A DNA stretch of 64,000 nucleotides from Isoetes taiwanensis (GCA_021234155.1 JAJEKV010000308.1:186001-250000); one strand, 5' to 3'. Shown: positions 29,568-41,747, counted from the first letter of the stretch. Program-made: numbers and translations. The notes: generated by a model not told the origin, from the sequence alone.

Positions 29568-32549
29568 GCATTTTGCACCCAAGTTTTCTACACTTCAAGC
29601 TTACGCTCCAAAGGGATCGACTCTTTTCAGTGTATCTTTCTTTCGACGCCCACCTTTCGCGAGGCCCTTGTTGGTCCGAGTCGGAAGTAGCGGAGCATAC
29701 AAGCTTCACAATTCTCATAGCTGGAGCTCCATTTAAATCGGGAACAATTGGGCGATTTATCGCTCACATATCGTCCAACGGCCGGAAGGATTTGCTCTAC
29801 GGTGGTCGATGGCACCACCATTTTTCTCATACAACCTTTGATTTACGAGGTATTCCGTATTCCCTGCAAAAACCCGTATCTTGGGCTGCTTTTCTGGGAC
29901 ATGGGCGTCCTCAGATTCGGTGCTCCACGCTTATCAAGCCAACCCAGCATCGCCTCACAATATTGCCAAGTCACATGATACTTTTGTGAAGTTTACGTGG
30001 CGCAAATTGCTTGGGTATTCTATCAAGAACACCCATATCAATAAACCATTCTATAATATGGTCATCAACGCCATCTGCTCCAATCTCCATATTGATTGGC
30101 CCCGGATATTATTCTATAGCCTCCTTCATGAAGTCGGACCGCATTCGGGCTACCCCCTCCTCTGGACATGAAGCCTCAGTGGGTGGCCATCTTCAGGCAC
30201 TCATCCGTCATTATCTTCACTGTTCTGCGACCCCTTCCACTTCTCATGCCTCCCTCGGCGGTCTCTGCATTCCGGCGTCAAAATCAACGATTTTTGTACC
30301 TTCCGCCCGGACTTCCCCGGTCATGTTCAAAACCGGACCACGCGTATCTTTGTCTCCTCCTCCTCCTCCTTTGAAGCCTGTATTCCACTTCGTCATGTCT
30401 CCCAACAATCTCGGACAAAGCCGCCGCGGGGCTGACCCTCCAAATCCTCGCCCGGCTTCTATACCAATTCGGCCGGGGATGTTCAAGCTGCTGCCGCTGC
30501 TGATTATAAGCTTCACGGGGCGCTCTCATGAATGGTGTTCAGCGCCCCTCGAGGCTTCGATGCGATTCAAAGAGACCTTCAGCGCCCCTTTGCACAAGTG
30601 CAAACTTTAGAGGTTCAACTTCAAGAAAAGCACGCGGCTCTATTACAGGCCCGTGTGGATCTCAAAAATGCTCAGGATCAGACCAGCCTGCTTGAAGATC
30701 AACAGGTTCAGCTCCAAACCACCATTCAGGACTTGTTGGAGCAAAACAAGACAAAGGACACCCTCCTGGGTGACAAGGAGAAAGACATTGCTAAGCTAGA
30801 CACCTTGTACACGGAGCTTTCTCAAAATTACCGCACTCAAGTTCATGACCTTCTAGGAAGCGTGATGCTAGACTCACCTCCCTAAGCTCGGCTTTCCACG
30901 CTGACCAATCAGCTAACGACCATCCAGGATCAGCTTTCGGAGGCTCAGAAACAGAAGGTCATCGATGATGCGGAGATTGCCACGCTTTGTCTCAATACTC
31001 CTGGGCAATCTTCTTCACATGCCACGCTTCATATTAAACGGGTCCGTGATCAGTCCGTCTTCTCTTAGAAAGGAGAGCGGATCCGTGACCTTGAACATCA
31101 ACTTCAGCAAAGTTGTTCAATGCTTGAAGAAGCCCAAAACAAACAGGAGGGCTATATTGACATTGCTACCAACATTCCTGTGGACTTCTCTACTCCTTCC
31201 GGCTATCTTGACTATGTGGTGGCCCGACGGCACCTTTTCCTTTTGAAGTGGTACGCGGCCAATGGCAATCGTTCATCAACGACCACTCAAAAGTGCAGCG
31301 GATTTCCGCCGGATCTGGCGGATCTTTACGTAGAAGACAAGGGTTTATTTTGTGCACTCTTAGTCTTTGATCAGCTCAATTTCGAAGATCCCGACTTGGT
31401 CATTTTCGTGTTGTTGACCAATGGCTTATGTTTTCATGACTTCTACCGGCGGATCTCCATGATAAATTCGAGATGAGGCCCATTGTGTTTTTCGAGGCAA
31501 CTCCAATGCTTTGCTTGGTTGTTATCATCAACCAACCAATATTTCAAGGATCCTGCTTTCGGTCTCGGCCTTTTGAGCAGGAGTACATGCGCACTTGCTC
31601 AAGACTTACCTACGTGGCAGGCTGAAACATTGAACAGGTAAACAAAATTTGGCGCATCCCCGACGATCTTGAGTTTGCCCAAATTTATATGCGACTTGGG
31701 GGAGGCTACAATCAATGCGTGGCCTTCGAAAGCAAGACCATCCCCACGGGTTGGGTAAATCCTCTGTTTATCAATTACTCTCTATGTCGAGTGGGACCAT
31801 TGGTGTCGTGCTCTTGATCGGAATCTTGTTGGCAAGATTGGGGGACATGGCTCTGCAACCCGCGACACGGCATGCTTCCCTCTCCATATGCTTCCTTAGA
31901 AGTCCCTCCGCCCACGGTTCCTCTCCGACCGGGCGTCTTTTTTGGACGAAGGTCATGGATGGCATCGTTGGTCGACTCACTTCTCGATCTCGGCGGATCT
32001 CGGTGGGATCCCGATTTGTCGAGGCGCTCCGATTGGGAGGATAATGCCACCTTTGACACTCACGAGAATTGGCTCTATATTGCTAATGGCGTGGTTGGCA
32101 ACGCCTTCTTGATGCTCTTCATGGCCTTGATACCTTCTTGCGGAATCGCCCACCTCACCGGACCCTTGATTAATCGGGCTGGTTGGTTTCAGCGGCTGCT
32201 CTCGGATGCATCGCGGTAAGCTCTTTAAATCGGCCGGCGTCAATTTTTATCGCAACCGAATGCTGTCCGAGGTTGCCTTTGGTCTTCGGGGACGCCTTCT
32301 CATGGAGTGCGGTTTGTTCCTTGGGGCGCCCATGCTGCCACGGAAGACATGGTGCGCTCTCACTTCCTCCTTGATGCAGAATCCCGCGCCCAGGCTTAAC
32401 ACTCGGCGACGCTCTTCAAACACGCCGGGGACCTCATTGCCATTACCATAATGGGCCCGTCCTCATTCCGTGAGGATCACTTCCAGGCTGTTGGTTTCCG
32501 CCTCTAAGCACTTCCTCCTTTTTCGACCGAAAGTGTCGCGTTTGGGGAG
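29568..32549 (+). pseudogene. Long extra coding region after pol in family B (globular, Pro-rich, coiled coil)
   Basis: Coding-like blocks in shifting frames. An N-terminal part starts MHFAPKFSTLQAYAPKGSTL (29,568). A globular part reads FVKFTWRKLLGYSIKN and WPRILFYSLLHEVGPHSGYP (29,990-30,160). A Pro-rich part has SLSPPPPPLKP (30,350). A clear coiled coil of 117 residues follows (30,532-30,885; LEVQLQEKHAALLQARVDLK and heptads onward), then DLEHQLQQSCSMLEEAQNKQ and further globular sequence to 32,450. The layout resembles the plant-mobile-domain/coiled-coil proteins carried by some plant gypsy elements, but I cannot name the family. No signal peptide or clear transmembrane pair suggests an envelope protein. 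Confidence 0.5.
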
Positions 32550-33190
32550 TGTTAGTCCCTGTGCCTCCCTGGTACAGGACTATTCATGCATACGACGGAC
32601 CAGGTCAAGGCCAAGGATCCACAACCAGGCGCGGGTCCGTCGTCAAAGGCTTAGCAGAAGACCAAGCAGACCACGCAGACAAAGACCACGCCTGGCATCA
32701 ACAAGAGGCGGCGGGGCCAGACAAGTGGCCCGCCGCCAGCGTCGGCGTCAGCTGATTTCGGGCTTTTCAAGAGGCACCGCCAAAGATTCCCCAAATCAGG
32801 CCTCCTTCGTGAGTCGGCACCGAAATCAGTCAGAGTGTCTATATTGGGCCAAAGGCCATTGTACTATATATATGAGTAGAGCTAGCACATAAGTTTTTAG
32901 ATGAGTTTGAGTCTTGTCTCATTTCAGTTTTCTCTTGGTTGCGAGAGCTCATGTATCATCATCATTGATATCAAGGAAGCTTATCATTGTTGTCTCATTG
33001 TTCTTTTGTTTTCTTTTCCCTTTCCTTTGTTTTCTTGCAAATCAGCGTGGACATAGTCCACGGATTCTCTATTAGATCCATGGGTCCTCACAGAGGGCTG
33101 TCTTGCAGGAGTTCCCGAACCCAGACCCCAAACACTGTGGACTGAGCAAGGGAAGGATTTATGTTCCTTCAAGTGGGGACCTTAGGGAGT
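32550..33190 (+). repeat. Probable 3' LTR of family B
   Basis: Starts TGTTAGTCCC after a purine tract (TTTGGGGAG, 32,541-32,549). TATATATATGAG at about 32,866 fits a TATA box, and the following 300 bp have the T-rich then GC-richer profile of an R-U5 region. The right end is uncertain and the 5' partner is not in the window. Confidence 0.5.
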
Positions 33191-34413
33191 CAATTCTCAC
33201 GTGAGCACCATGATACTCCACAAGGCTGGGCATGGAGGTGAATGGAAGATGTATGAGTTGGTTAAAAGCTTCTACTCATCGCCGGAGTTGCAAGATCAAG
33301 TCAAGGACTTGGTAAGTCACTGCTTGGTGTGTCAAGCGGTGAAGGCGGATCATGGGAAAACTCCGGGATTGTTACAACCCCTCCCTATACCAAATGAATG
33401 AAAAAACGTGAGTATGGACTTTATAGTCGCATTACCTAGAACTGCTAGGTAACATACTCAAATTTTGGTCGTAGTAGATCGGCTAACCAAGTATGCTAAG
33501 TTCATAGCATTAAAAGGGGAGGCTACGGGGCATGACATAGCGATTGCCTATATCAAAAGACATATTTCCAACCGGACTTCCCTCGTCCATTGTGAGTGAT
33601 CGGGACACTAAGTTCACAGGTCACTTCTGGAGAGATCTCATGAAAGGATTGAGGATCCGATTGTACATGAGTAGTGGAAATCATCCACGCATCGGACCGG
33701 GCAACCGGGGAGTGCATAAACATGATCTTAGAGGACATGTTACTAAGTTTTGTCCATGAGAAGCGATCTAGGTGGGAAGATTATTTACCCTATCTAGAGT
33801 TAAACATAATAATAGCCATCTGCGGGAATTCGGATGATTTCCTTTGTATGATGATGGGAACCCCGGGGCTTATTACGGTATGCATAAGTACCTTAGAACC
33901 CGAAGTTGCGATGGAGATATGCTCCATGATGTGGACGCAATCTTGTGGCAATGCAAGCAAGCTTTGCGAAAAGCTCAAGATAGGGCACAAACGTCTGCTA
34001 ACAAGCATAGACGTGATGTCTCTTATGAATAGGGTGATTATATTTTCCTAAGGATTGTTTATCCTTCGGCTTTGAGAATGAACACTTTATGACCTTTGAC
34101 CAAAGGTCGAGTGCCCAAACTTACTCCGCGATATGCTGGGCCTTTTAGGATTACTAAAAGGATCGGGGAAACAGCGTACGAGTTGAACTTACCACAGGAA
34201 GTAGGGATCCATCCTGTGTTTCATGTAAGTCAGCTAAAGAGGGCTATACTGGATACCGCTAACGTGGTTAGTCCGCAAAGTATACCGATCGTCTTAAACT
34301 CCTCTGTAATGCTAGAACGTCTTTTGGATAAAAGAGTTTGGCGGCTGCGCAATAGAGATGTGGTAGAACATCTGGTTCATATATCCCTAAAACAATTGAA
34401 TGGGTTGTTATAA
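33191..34413 (+). pseudogene. Family C gypsy integrase fragment
   Basis: A third Ty3/gypsy integrase. HHCC domain: HKAGHGGEWKMYELVKSFY and SHCLVCQAVKADHGKTPG (33,209-33,370). Core: MDFIVALPRTAR, VVVDRLTKYAKFIAL, SIVSDRDTKFTGHFWRDL (33,590) and INMILEDMLLSFV. C-terminal part: KHRRDVSY, LTPRYAGPFRITKRIGETAY, EVGIHPVFHVSQLKRAILD and a degraded chromodomain-like end (LDKRVWRLRNRDVVEHLVH). Several frame changes; stops at 34,411. No LTR belonging to it was recognised. It differs from families A and B at most positions. Confidence 0.8.
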
Positions 34414-34620
34414 AAAAAAAAACATAGATTCAAGATAAAAAATAATCACATTAGCTCATTAGGTACATTGATTAAAGTAGTTTTATTCGGACATTGAGTT
34501 ATTTTGGTAGAGGTTCGAGCCCTCATATTTCATATTCTAAAATCTTAGGCAAAGCCATATAGAGGTTCGATATTCCCTCAAAACCTTAAGCAAAATTGTA
34601 TTTCATATTTCAAAATCATA
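34414..34620 (+). mobile_element. SINE-like unit with A-box and B-box
   Basis: Short sequence starting with an A-run (34,414). TAGCTCATTAGG (34,452) resembles a tRNA A box and GGTTCGAGCCC (34,512-34,522) is a strong B box, separated by about 60 bp. The following region repeats 'AGGTTCGA' once more (34,563). No tRNA cloverleaf can be formed. A tRNA-derived SINE remnant is the simplest reading. Confidence 0.4.
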
Positions 34621-35600
34621 GGCGCATCCAATCATAAATGACTATAAGCGAAACGAGAGGTGCCCAGAGGCCCCAATATATGATCTGGGTCATAGGATCG
34701 ACGAATCCGACGGCTGTGGTAGTCCAGGGTGCACCTTGTTTAGAATAACTGGGTTCCAAAAAAAAGTGGGAATGGCATCCCACTTTAATTAAATGTGACT
34801 TTATCACTCTGCACTTCTTCATGGGCAAAGGGGTGCGCAAGTAGTGTTGTGGGCCTCTTGAGAGCATTGGATTGACTTGCTGTTGATAGTGTGCCATTTT
34901 AACATGTGTCAGAGCCTCTGCATCCCAGAGCTTGTGAAAACATTCCAACGGGAGAACCACTGGGCCTGCTTGTCCTTCCAACAGGCTCTGAGATGTTGTG
35001 GACCCATTGCTACTGCCAAAGCAATACTGGGCAAATGGGCATCACTTATACTGACTACCTTTTGGAAGTAAATGATATGGCATTCTAGTGCAACCCTCTG
35101 AAGGGGTAGAAAACCCGTCTCCTGGAGCAGGATCTAATATAGAACTGTGGACTTCATTCCATGTGGCGAGGGATATCACTGGACCCCACACCTCTGCTCT
35201 GTACCAAGGCCCTGAATAGGTGCGACTGGTGACCCCAGACATACAACCATGCCTTGAGGCTATTGCTCTGCATGGCATGTAGTGCTTTTCAGCCTGCCGT
35301 GACACGCAACCTGATGGAAGCATCCCAGTATGTGGTAGTAGAAAACTCGATCTCTAAATAATTATAGGACAGAGCTACCTCCACATCTTATTCCTGGTAA
35401 GTGAATGAGGGAAGCCTTGGTTGACAGGACGATGGAACTAGCGGCACTCTAGTTTTGGCCAAGTTAATCCTCATGCCAGTGAACCAGCAGAAATTGTCTA
35501 GAGCATCCAGGTGTCATTGTATGTCTTCTGGGGTATATGCTAGAAAGTCAACGTCATCAGCATATATGAGTTGCTGAATTATGTAGTGCATAAGCTGAGC
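34620..35600 (-). mobile_element. LINE-1 family fragment (minus strand)
   Basis: Reverse transcriptase end of a non-LTR retrotransposon. Catalytic block LIYADDVDFLAYTPEDIQ (about 35,514-35,570, minus), then RHLDALDNF and INLAKTRV, and near the low-coordinate end KLWDAEALTHVKMAHYQQQV and NPMLSRGPQHYL. These match the C-terminal region of the copies at 35,640-37,190 and 57,742-59,147. The 5' part is missing and the frame is broken. Confidence 0.75.
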
Positions 35601-37190
35601 TCCCCCTCCCCTCCTCCCCTCCCCCCCCCAACCCCGTGCTCGGCAAGCCAATCTTCTAGCTGATAAGGTAGTCATCATGGGAGATGCTCGTCTTCCCAAC
35701 CTTGCTTATGTCGTGGCACTAGGTCCACAGTGCCTTAAAGCCTGCTGGAAGGAAAAATGAGCTCAGTGGTTCTCCCGATAGAATGTACAGGAGCCATGGA
35801 ATAAATTACTACTCCTATATTTTTAGTATAGCCACATAGGTTTAGCTAAACTACCTTTGAATTGGAGCTACAAGTTTCTAACACTTGGCTAAACTAAATG
35901 GTTTTTCTCTATCATGGTTTCTTGCCTTTGGCTAAACTTTCACAAAATGTAGGTCAAATATTAGCCATCACACTATCCTTATTTTAAAATATCCAAGCCT
36001 TTGAACAAAGACATTGAACTTATTGTTATTACAATGTAATTCAATATAGAAAAATAAATGGCACAACTATAATCATTCTTATAACTTCCTTAATATAATA
36101 ATAAAACAAAGACATAAATTGATGCATAATCATATAAGCACATGTTCAAAGCTCAAAGAAAAATGCAGTGTTCCTTCTAGCTGTGTTCCTTCCTCTGATA
36201 ATTAACTTTTGAAATAAGAAGTTTCTACTTCAACTTCTTACTTGAAACAAGTTCTTTGGTGATTTCCTAAAGTTCCTATATATATTAGTGTCGGCTACTA
36301 GGCTAATCCATCCATTTTTCCAAGTCCACTCTTTCTTAAGTTTGGCTAATTGTTGTCCTGGAGGAGTTGTCTGGAGGTGGAGGTTTGGCTATTCAATCTA
36401 AAAACTCATTTAGTCGGCAAAAACATTGGGCTAAATTTTTCTTTTTTTGGGCAATTTTTTCCATTTACTTTAGCCGTTTTTCTTGGCAAAAATGCTACAA
36501 AATAGCCATTTGGCTAAACTTAGCCGTTATTTTATTCCATGACAGGAGCACAGGTACATACAGATTCAAACTGAAGAAGATCACTTAAGGCAGTGCCTTG
36601 GTGCTTGCTTCCTTAGCAAACTCTGGGATGCGGGTGCCCTGGAACAGGCTAAAATGACATACTACCGACAACAGATTAATTCCATGCTCACACGAGGTCT
36701 ACAACACTACCTGCATCTACATTCACCCATGAAGAAGCGGAGACTCTTCCATTTAGCAGTGCACATTACCTCTGCATTGAGATAGGTAAATGGATTAGGA
36801 AGGCATGGGGGACAAGCTTTTTATCGGTGTCACGAAGTGGGAGCTATTGAGGATGAATGTCATGCCCTTGAAATGTTTGGAATTCAACCATACGGACGCA
36901 CGCTATGTTGAGTTAGTCTGCCTAACCAATCGCAACATGTGTTGTTGGACACGGTCCCAGTGGGCTTACTAGAATCATATTTTCAAGAGATCATGGACAT
37001 GCGCACTTAGATATGTCATCCGGCACAGCGTTGAAACATATCCTAATATATCATTACGGTTTGTCAACATGCTTATTTTTGTCAAGTTTTTTCCCTCGAA
37101 AACCCTTCAAAGCAGTGTTTTTTTAATCGATAGTAATATGTTCGTTTTGGGTCCCATAGACCAGTTGATCTTCGTGGACAATAAAAATAC
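35601..37190 (+). mobile_element. LINE-1 family fragment (plus strand), interrupted by a hAT element
   Basis: The 3' part of a LINE on the plus strand: ADKVVIMGDARLPNLAYVVA before the hAT insertion (35,660-35,720), then KLWDAGALEQAKMTYYRQQI and NSMLTRGLQHYLHLHSPMKK (36,615-36,735), and the 3' signature GGGTCCCATAGACCAGTTGA with ATAAAAATACATACATTC (37,148-37,195). A C-rich low-complexity run (35,600-35,635) marks the join with the opposite-strand LINE copy. Confidence 0.65.
35795..36541. mobile_element. Non-autonomous hAT-type element (MITE) with 8-bp target duplication
   Basis: 747 bp bounded by terminal inverted repeats CATGGAATAAA (left) and its complement TTTATTCCATG (right). It is flanked by perfect 8-bp duplications ACAGGAGC at 35,787-35,794 and 36,542-36,549. 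An 8-bp duplication is the hAT signature. The interior has no transposase but many copies of a TTTGGCTAAACT-like motif (about 35,891, 35,927, 36,427, 36,508) and its variants, typical of subterminal transposase-binding repeats. It sits inside a LINE fragment, so it is younger than that LINE. Confidence 0.85.
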
Positions 37191-37729
37191 ATACATTCAT
37201 TTAGTTTTGTCACTCTTCTAGAATTGTCTTTATAGACTAGAACCAGAAGGCCCGATAGAATTTGTAATGAGGTTAAAAGCATAAATTGAAGACGATCAAA
37301 TATATATTCTGTATTCTCTTTGACTCTTTAGTCCTGGCATCTTTATGTGAGTCTCTTAGCACTTTATATGTATCTGAATCAAATAATACATTCCATTCTG
37401 ACATACAAAGGTGTCAGAATCAAATTGTACATATCGATCATATAGGCAGGATGAAGAGATCACGATATATTGTTGAGAAAAAAAAAATGATGGGCTCTAA
37501 AAGGTGTGCGGACTTTGCTTTAATTTTATGCAATGTGCTTTTAGAATTTAGAACAAACTTTCTTAGCAAATGATAATTCTTGAAATGTCTACCTTACTTG
37601 AGTTTTGCAAAATCTAATCAGTCCTGAAGAATATTTACTTGCATTTTGTAACTGAATAATTGCTTATGCATAAAAGTGAATTATCTTCAAGTTGTTATCC
37701 ATAATATAGTAGGTATTTTTTCATGGATG
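37191..37729. other. No recognised feature
   Basis: AT-rich, with one 95-codon ORF (37,286-37,573) of no recognisable family and low-complexity composition. I see nothing supportable. Confidence 0.4.
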
Positions 37730-38130
37730 GGCCTTTATGCCCCAAAACAAAGTTGAAGAGGCTCCACGGATGAGATGAGGCGATGCGATTGGCGAGCGGC
37801 AGGTGTGTGCCCGAGTTTGGTAGAGCGTAAAGGCACATTCCTTGAAAATTCCTAAGCGAGATATATGTCATTTGGTTGCATTTGGAGAGGGTTATCTTCT
37901 AGCTATGGCTATGGCTCTTTTGTTGGGTTGCAAGAACCCTTTGCATATGCGATCTATTCACAGTTTAATTTTGCAAGTCAGAGTAAAATTTTAAGAGATT
38001 CTCTTTGATGCTAGTTTTTATATGCAGGAAATGGTCATGCTGCTTAAATCCTTCAATATGCTTTTACTACAAAGCTCTGAAGGCGTATAGCATCAAAAGG
38101 AACATCGGAACAAATTGGCTAGCATTCGAA
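37730..38130 (+). repeat. Diverged dispersed repeat, copy 1
   Basis: Aligns in order with 46,555-47,080: GATGAGATGA, then TTTGTTGGGTTGCAAGAA / TTTGTTGCTGGGTTTGCAAGAA, TTTGCATATGCGATCTATTC, ATGCAGGAAATGGTC, CTTTTACTACAAAGCTC and GAACAAATTGGCTAGCAT. The copies are strongly diverged. No ORF; the nature of the repeat is unknown. Confidence 0.55.
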
Positions 38131-39449
38131 GGGAAGAGAATGGGAGGACTAAGTGGGGCCACTCCTCCAATGCTGGAGGAAAGTTTTCATAGTGGTATAT
38201 ATCAATAATATATACTAGAAACGTGTGCCCGGCGATGCCAGGCATTAGTCGTGGACGTGTGGAACAGATAGACATAATGGCGTTCGTAGGTGGAATGAAA
38301 ATATGTAAATGCAATCGTATCCATAGAAGTAATTGAGTGCCAAGTGTGAAGGGTGTAGGGATATTGGGCATAATAAAATTCATCATGTGGAATTGAATGG
38401 GTAGAGGTAAAGGAATACATACAATTTAGGGTGTTGGTTGGGGCTTGTGGTAATTTAGTTTGTTGAAGAATGCGTAGTCAACAAATTGCAATTGGAGTCT
38501 AGTGGAAAATTTGGATGTTGGTTGTGTCTGTAATGGGAGATGGAAGATGTGTGTGAGTATGGAAGATGTGTGTGAGTATGTTTTTAATTCTAAATTTGCC
38601 AGAGTCGCATGATATGATGAATCTTTTGACCCTAAACTCCTAAACACATGATCCCTAAACCCATAAATACTAAACTATTGAATTCTACAGAGTTGCATGA
38701 TATGACGATACCGAGCAATAATAGTTGTGCCTTGGTTTAGTAAATTATCCATACAAGAAACTTATCGCGGCGGCCAAGGCCGCCGCGAACGTTTCTCTTC
38801 CCCAACTCGTCTATACATGCCTTGTCAAAGAAATAAACTCTTGCAAATAGCATGTTACTTGCTACCTAAATTGTTTCAAATATTGCCTAAAATGCTTTTA
38901 CTTGCACTGGTTCATGGAAACATACTATATTTTGCTCTCCACTTAGAGCTTGTGAAAGATAAAGTTGCATATCATGAATGTGGTGATGTCCAAGGCTAGA
39001 AACTTTATAGAATAACTGGATGGCATCACCCCATGGCCATAGAACAAATGCCTTAAACTGTGGCCATAAAGTACATGCCTCAAACTAATGCATGTGACCT
39101 AGCATATATATAAAAATTCTGATATCATTTCCCATTTGACTTGTATCATTTCCCATTTGACTTATTCACTTTTGCAAACTAGATTTGAAACATAGGTCGT
39201 GGTCCAGATAGAAATGATGAAGCAACACGGTAGACTAATGTGGTGGATGGTTTAACCTAACTTAGGATGTACATTCCATCATTATTGCATAACAATGCAC
39301 ATTTGAAGCAATCAACATAATAGAGATTAGAGAACTAGCTATATGATGCAAAGTGCGTGGCAATTACCAAATGCTACTTAATAACGATTATCACATGAAA
39401 TGCACAAATGTTGCCACCTTGTAAGTTAACCTATGACCTTAACTTTTCT
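38131..39449. other. Gene-poor stretch with a GC-rich palindrome
   Basis: AT-rich with two tiny tandem repeats (19-bp unit TGGAAGATGTGTGTGAGTA at 38,541; 21-bp unit at 39,123) and the palindrome at 38,765. No credible ORF. Confidence 0.4.
38765..38788. repeat. Near-perfect 24-bp GC palindrome
   Basis: TCGCGGCGGCC, a 2-base spacer AA, then GGCCGCCGCGA: 11-bp arms, every base paired. It stands out as an isolated GC-rich block in AT-rich DNA. Confidence 0.8.
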
Positions 39450-39452
39450 TTA

Positions 39453-39803
39453 AACATTTGAATTGACAACACAATTTTCAAGATAAACATCGCCATCATC
39501 TTCAACGTGAGAAAATACTTGAAGGGAGCGAAGCATTTTAAGGCTAGAAATGGTTTTATAGAGCAAGAGTTTTAACGAGACAAATTTCTGACTGCTTTGT
39601 ATCTTACCAGCTTTGCTTTCTATCTTACCAAATGCGTACAACCTACCATCATTTGCACTAGCGGCAACCTCAAGATCACAGTGCGTAAATTGTAGCAAAA
39701 AGTCAAGCTCACGGTTATTTAATTGCGGAAACATAATACACGGGCATAACATATCTACATTAATAAAAGCTAGAACATAAAGGGAAACAAAAAGAGAGGA
39801 CAA
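39453..39803 (-). CDS. Unrecognised ORF or exon (minus strand)
   Basis: An open frame with coding-like composition: NNRELDFLLQFTHCDLEVAA, SANDGRLYAFGKIESKAGKI, SLKLLLYKTISSLKMLRSLQ and a stop at 39,453. A possible splice acceptor (TTTATTAATGTAG) lies about 33 bp inside the upper end, so the true part may be 39,453-39,770. No family recognised and no neighbouring exon found. Confidence 0.3.
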
Positions 39804-41747
39804 TAGTTCAAGATTGCGGGCATAAAAAAGTGAAATTCACGAAGGTCGATCGGCCTTACGGCCGATTTTAAGAATCATGTTTTCAAAATAATGAGATCCC
39901 TTTCAACAAAAGAGAAAATTGCATGTCTTTAGAAGAGAGAGCTCCACCCATTTTCCATTTGAAATTTGCCCGGACAAACATTTTAAAAACTAAAGAGGAA
40001 CTTGCCTCCCTGTGGATCGGAGTACTCACAAATCCCACAAAAATCTTCTATTACAAATCTCCTTTGTGTTCAAGAACTTAGTTGCCTCAAGCAAGAAATT
40101 CGGCCTTGCCAAAGCCACCTTCTTAAGAAATTTTAAGCTCGGACATTTATTCCCTAAGATCTAAAACAAAGACTACACATCAATTGAAGCTTGCAGGCCT
40201 TTCTATTTGCAACTTTACCCTGGCATGTGATCATGGGGCTAAATGCCACGCTCTAAAACAAAAGCACAAGGGAAGGCATGTGATCATCCGCCTAAATCTT
40301 TGAGACCAAGCCCCGTTTTGGGGTCTACAAATCAGTTCCATGGGCCTTACAAATCATGGCACACAAGCCCGGTTGTGGGCAAAATTTCAAACCCTCATGT
40401 GTTGGAACCGGAGTTGCAGAAAAACCCACAACAAAAGATCCAAAGCACAACAGTTTTGGGCTTACCATTTTCTCCGTCAAGCATGATCAAATCGGCAAAG
40501 GCGTGTATAGCGAAGCAATGTCCTTGATATAGATCTCAAATCCGGATCCCGCAAGAGTGCAATGTTTTAAATCAAAACGAAGCGGAAGAGTCCCTTAGCA
40601 TTGCTTATCACGGCCATAACGGAGCTTTAATTTAAAAAAAAAAAATAGAAGGGTTTCGGTTCAGGTTGACAACGAACCCGAGTCCGAAGGAGAAAGCTTG
40701 CCGAGCCCAAAGCGTAAGAATCGGTGTAATTTTCCAGCTCCTCTATCTTGAAACCTCGTAGCTGATTTAACTTAGAAAAATAGGCTGATTTTAGAAAAAA
40801 GAGGGAAGCTTGCATCTCATTTCTCCTCTACAACAAATGCGGGGAAGAGAAGAAACAATGCAATGCGGATTAGGGCTTGCCTACTCGACACAAAATGCAT
40901 TTATTTGCCCTCACAAAATTTGGTCCACCTTGGGATGCTAATGGGACCCGGTTCTCGAGTCACTTAGGAAATGAGACTAGAATTAGCAGAAACAAAAATC
41001 CATCCATTGGGTAAACCTGGGCCCTGTTGGGAAAATTTCGGCATGCTTTCTCTTGCTTGTAATTTGCCCCATTTTGCAGAGGCTGCTTCGCAGGATAATA
41101 TGCAAATGGCAGGGCTTTTTTTCTCGAAGCTCAAATCACCTGGTCCTCAACATCGGCAGCCAGATGCAGAGGCTTGCTTCATATATTTCCGAAGCCCTCG
41201 TCCGAAACTGGGCCGGAAGCAATGGCCGGATTGCAGAGCAATGGCCCTTTTTGCCTCTAGATTTGACACATCTTCGACGCTGCTTCTATGCCTAATGAAG
41301 TGTAAATGAAGCAAAGAAGACCACCACGAAGAACCCTTGTTTCTTGATTCTTTTCCTCTTGTTCTGCTCCAAATCCGGCGATTCTAAGCTCCCGTTCTCT
41401 ATTTTTGTCTGAATCGGATGATGCATGGAAAAATTTCCATGTGGGCGATGGAGATTTTCTTTCTTTTGGTTTCCTACCCAAAAATCCCACATCATTTGGT
41501 TTCGATTCTTACCGTTATGGGTAGCAGGAAAGGTCGCGTTGTTTACCTGAGAATCCCCATTCAAGCCGAAGAAATGAAAATGACGTTTCCGTTACAGTCT
41601 TCGCTTTTCTAATATAAGGCTGAACCACAACACGTGTCGGCATGAAAATCATTTGCAACGAAATTAGATCAAACAAAATAGGAAATGAAAAAAATGAAAC
41701 TGCATTACATATGAGTGATAACCATTCTTTAAAAGGATACAATTTTT
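39804..41747. other. No recognised gene; mixed-composition stretch
   Basis: Contains the hairpin ATCGGCC-TTAC-GGCCGAT (39,849-39,866) and overlapping ORFs below 115 codons on both strands (longest 40,971-41,309 plus), none with a recognisable domain or splice context. Confidence 0.35.

Noticed and set aside
29568-32549. Retroviral-type envelope gene
   Set aside because: No signal peptide, furin-like site or C-terminal membrane anchor is visible; a coiled coil by itself is not diagnostic.
34452-34522. A true tRNA gene
   Set aside because: Box spacing is too long and no acceptor or anticodon stem can be formed.
35600-35640. C-rich run as a G-quadruplex regulatory site
   Set aside because: It is a low-complexity join between two LINE fragments; no gene nearby would use it.
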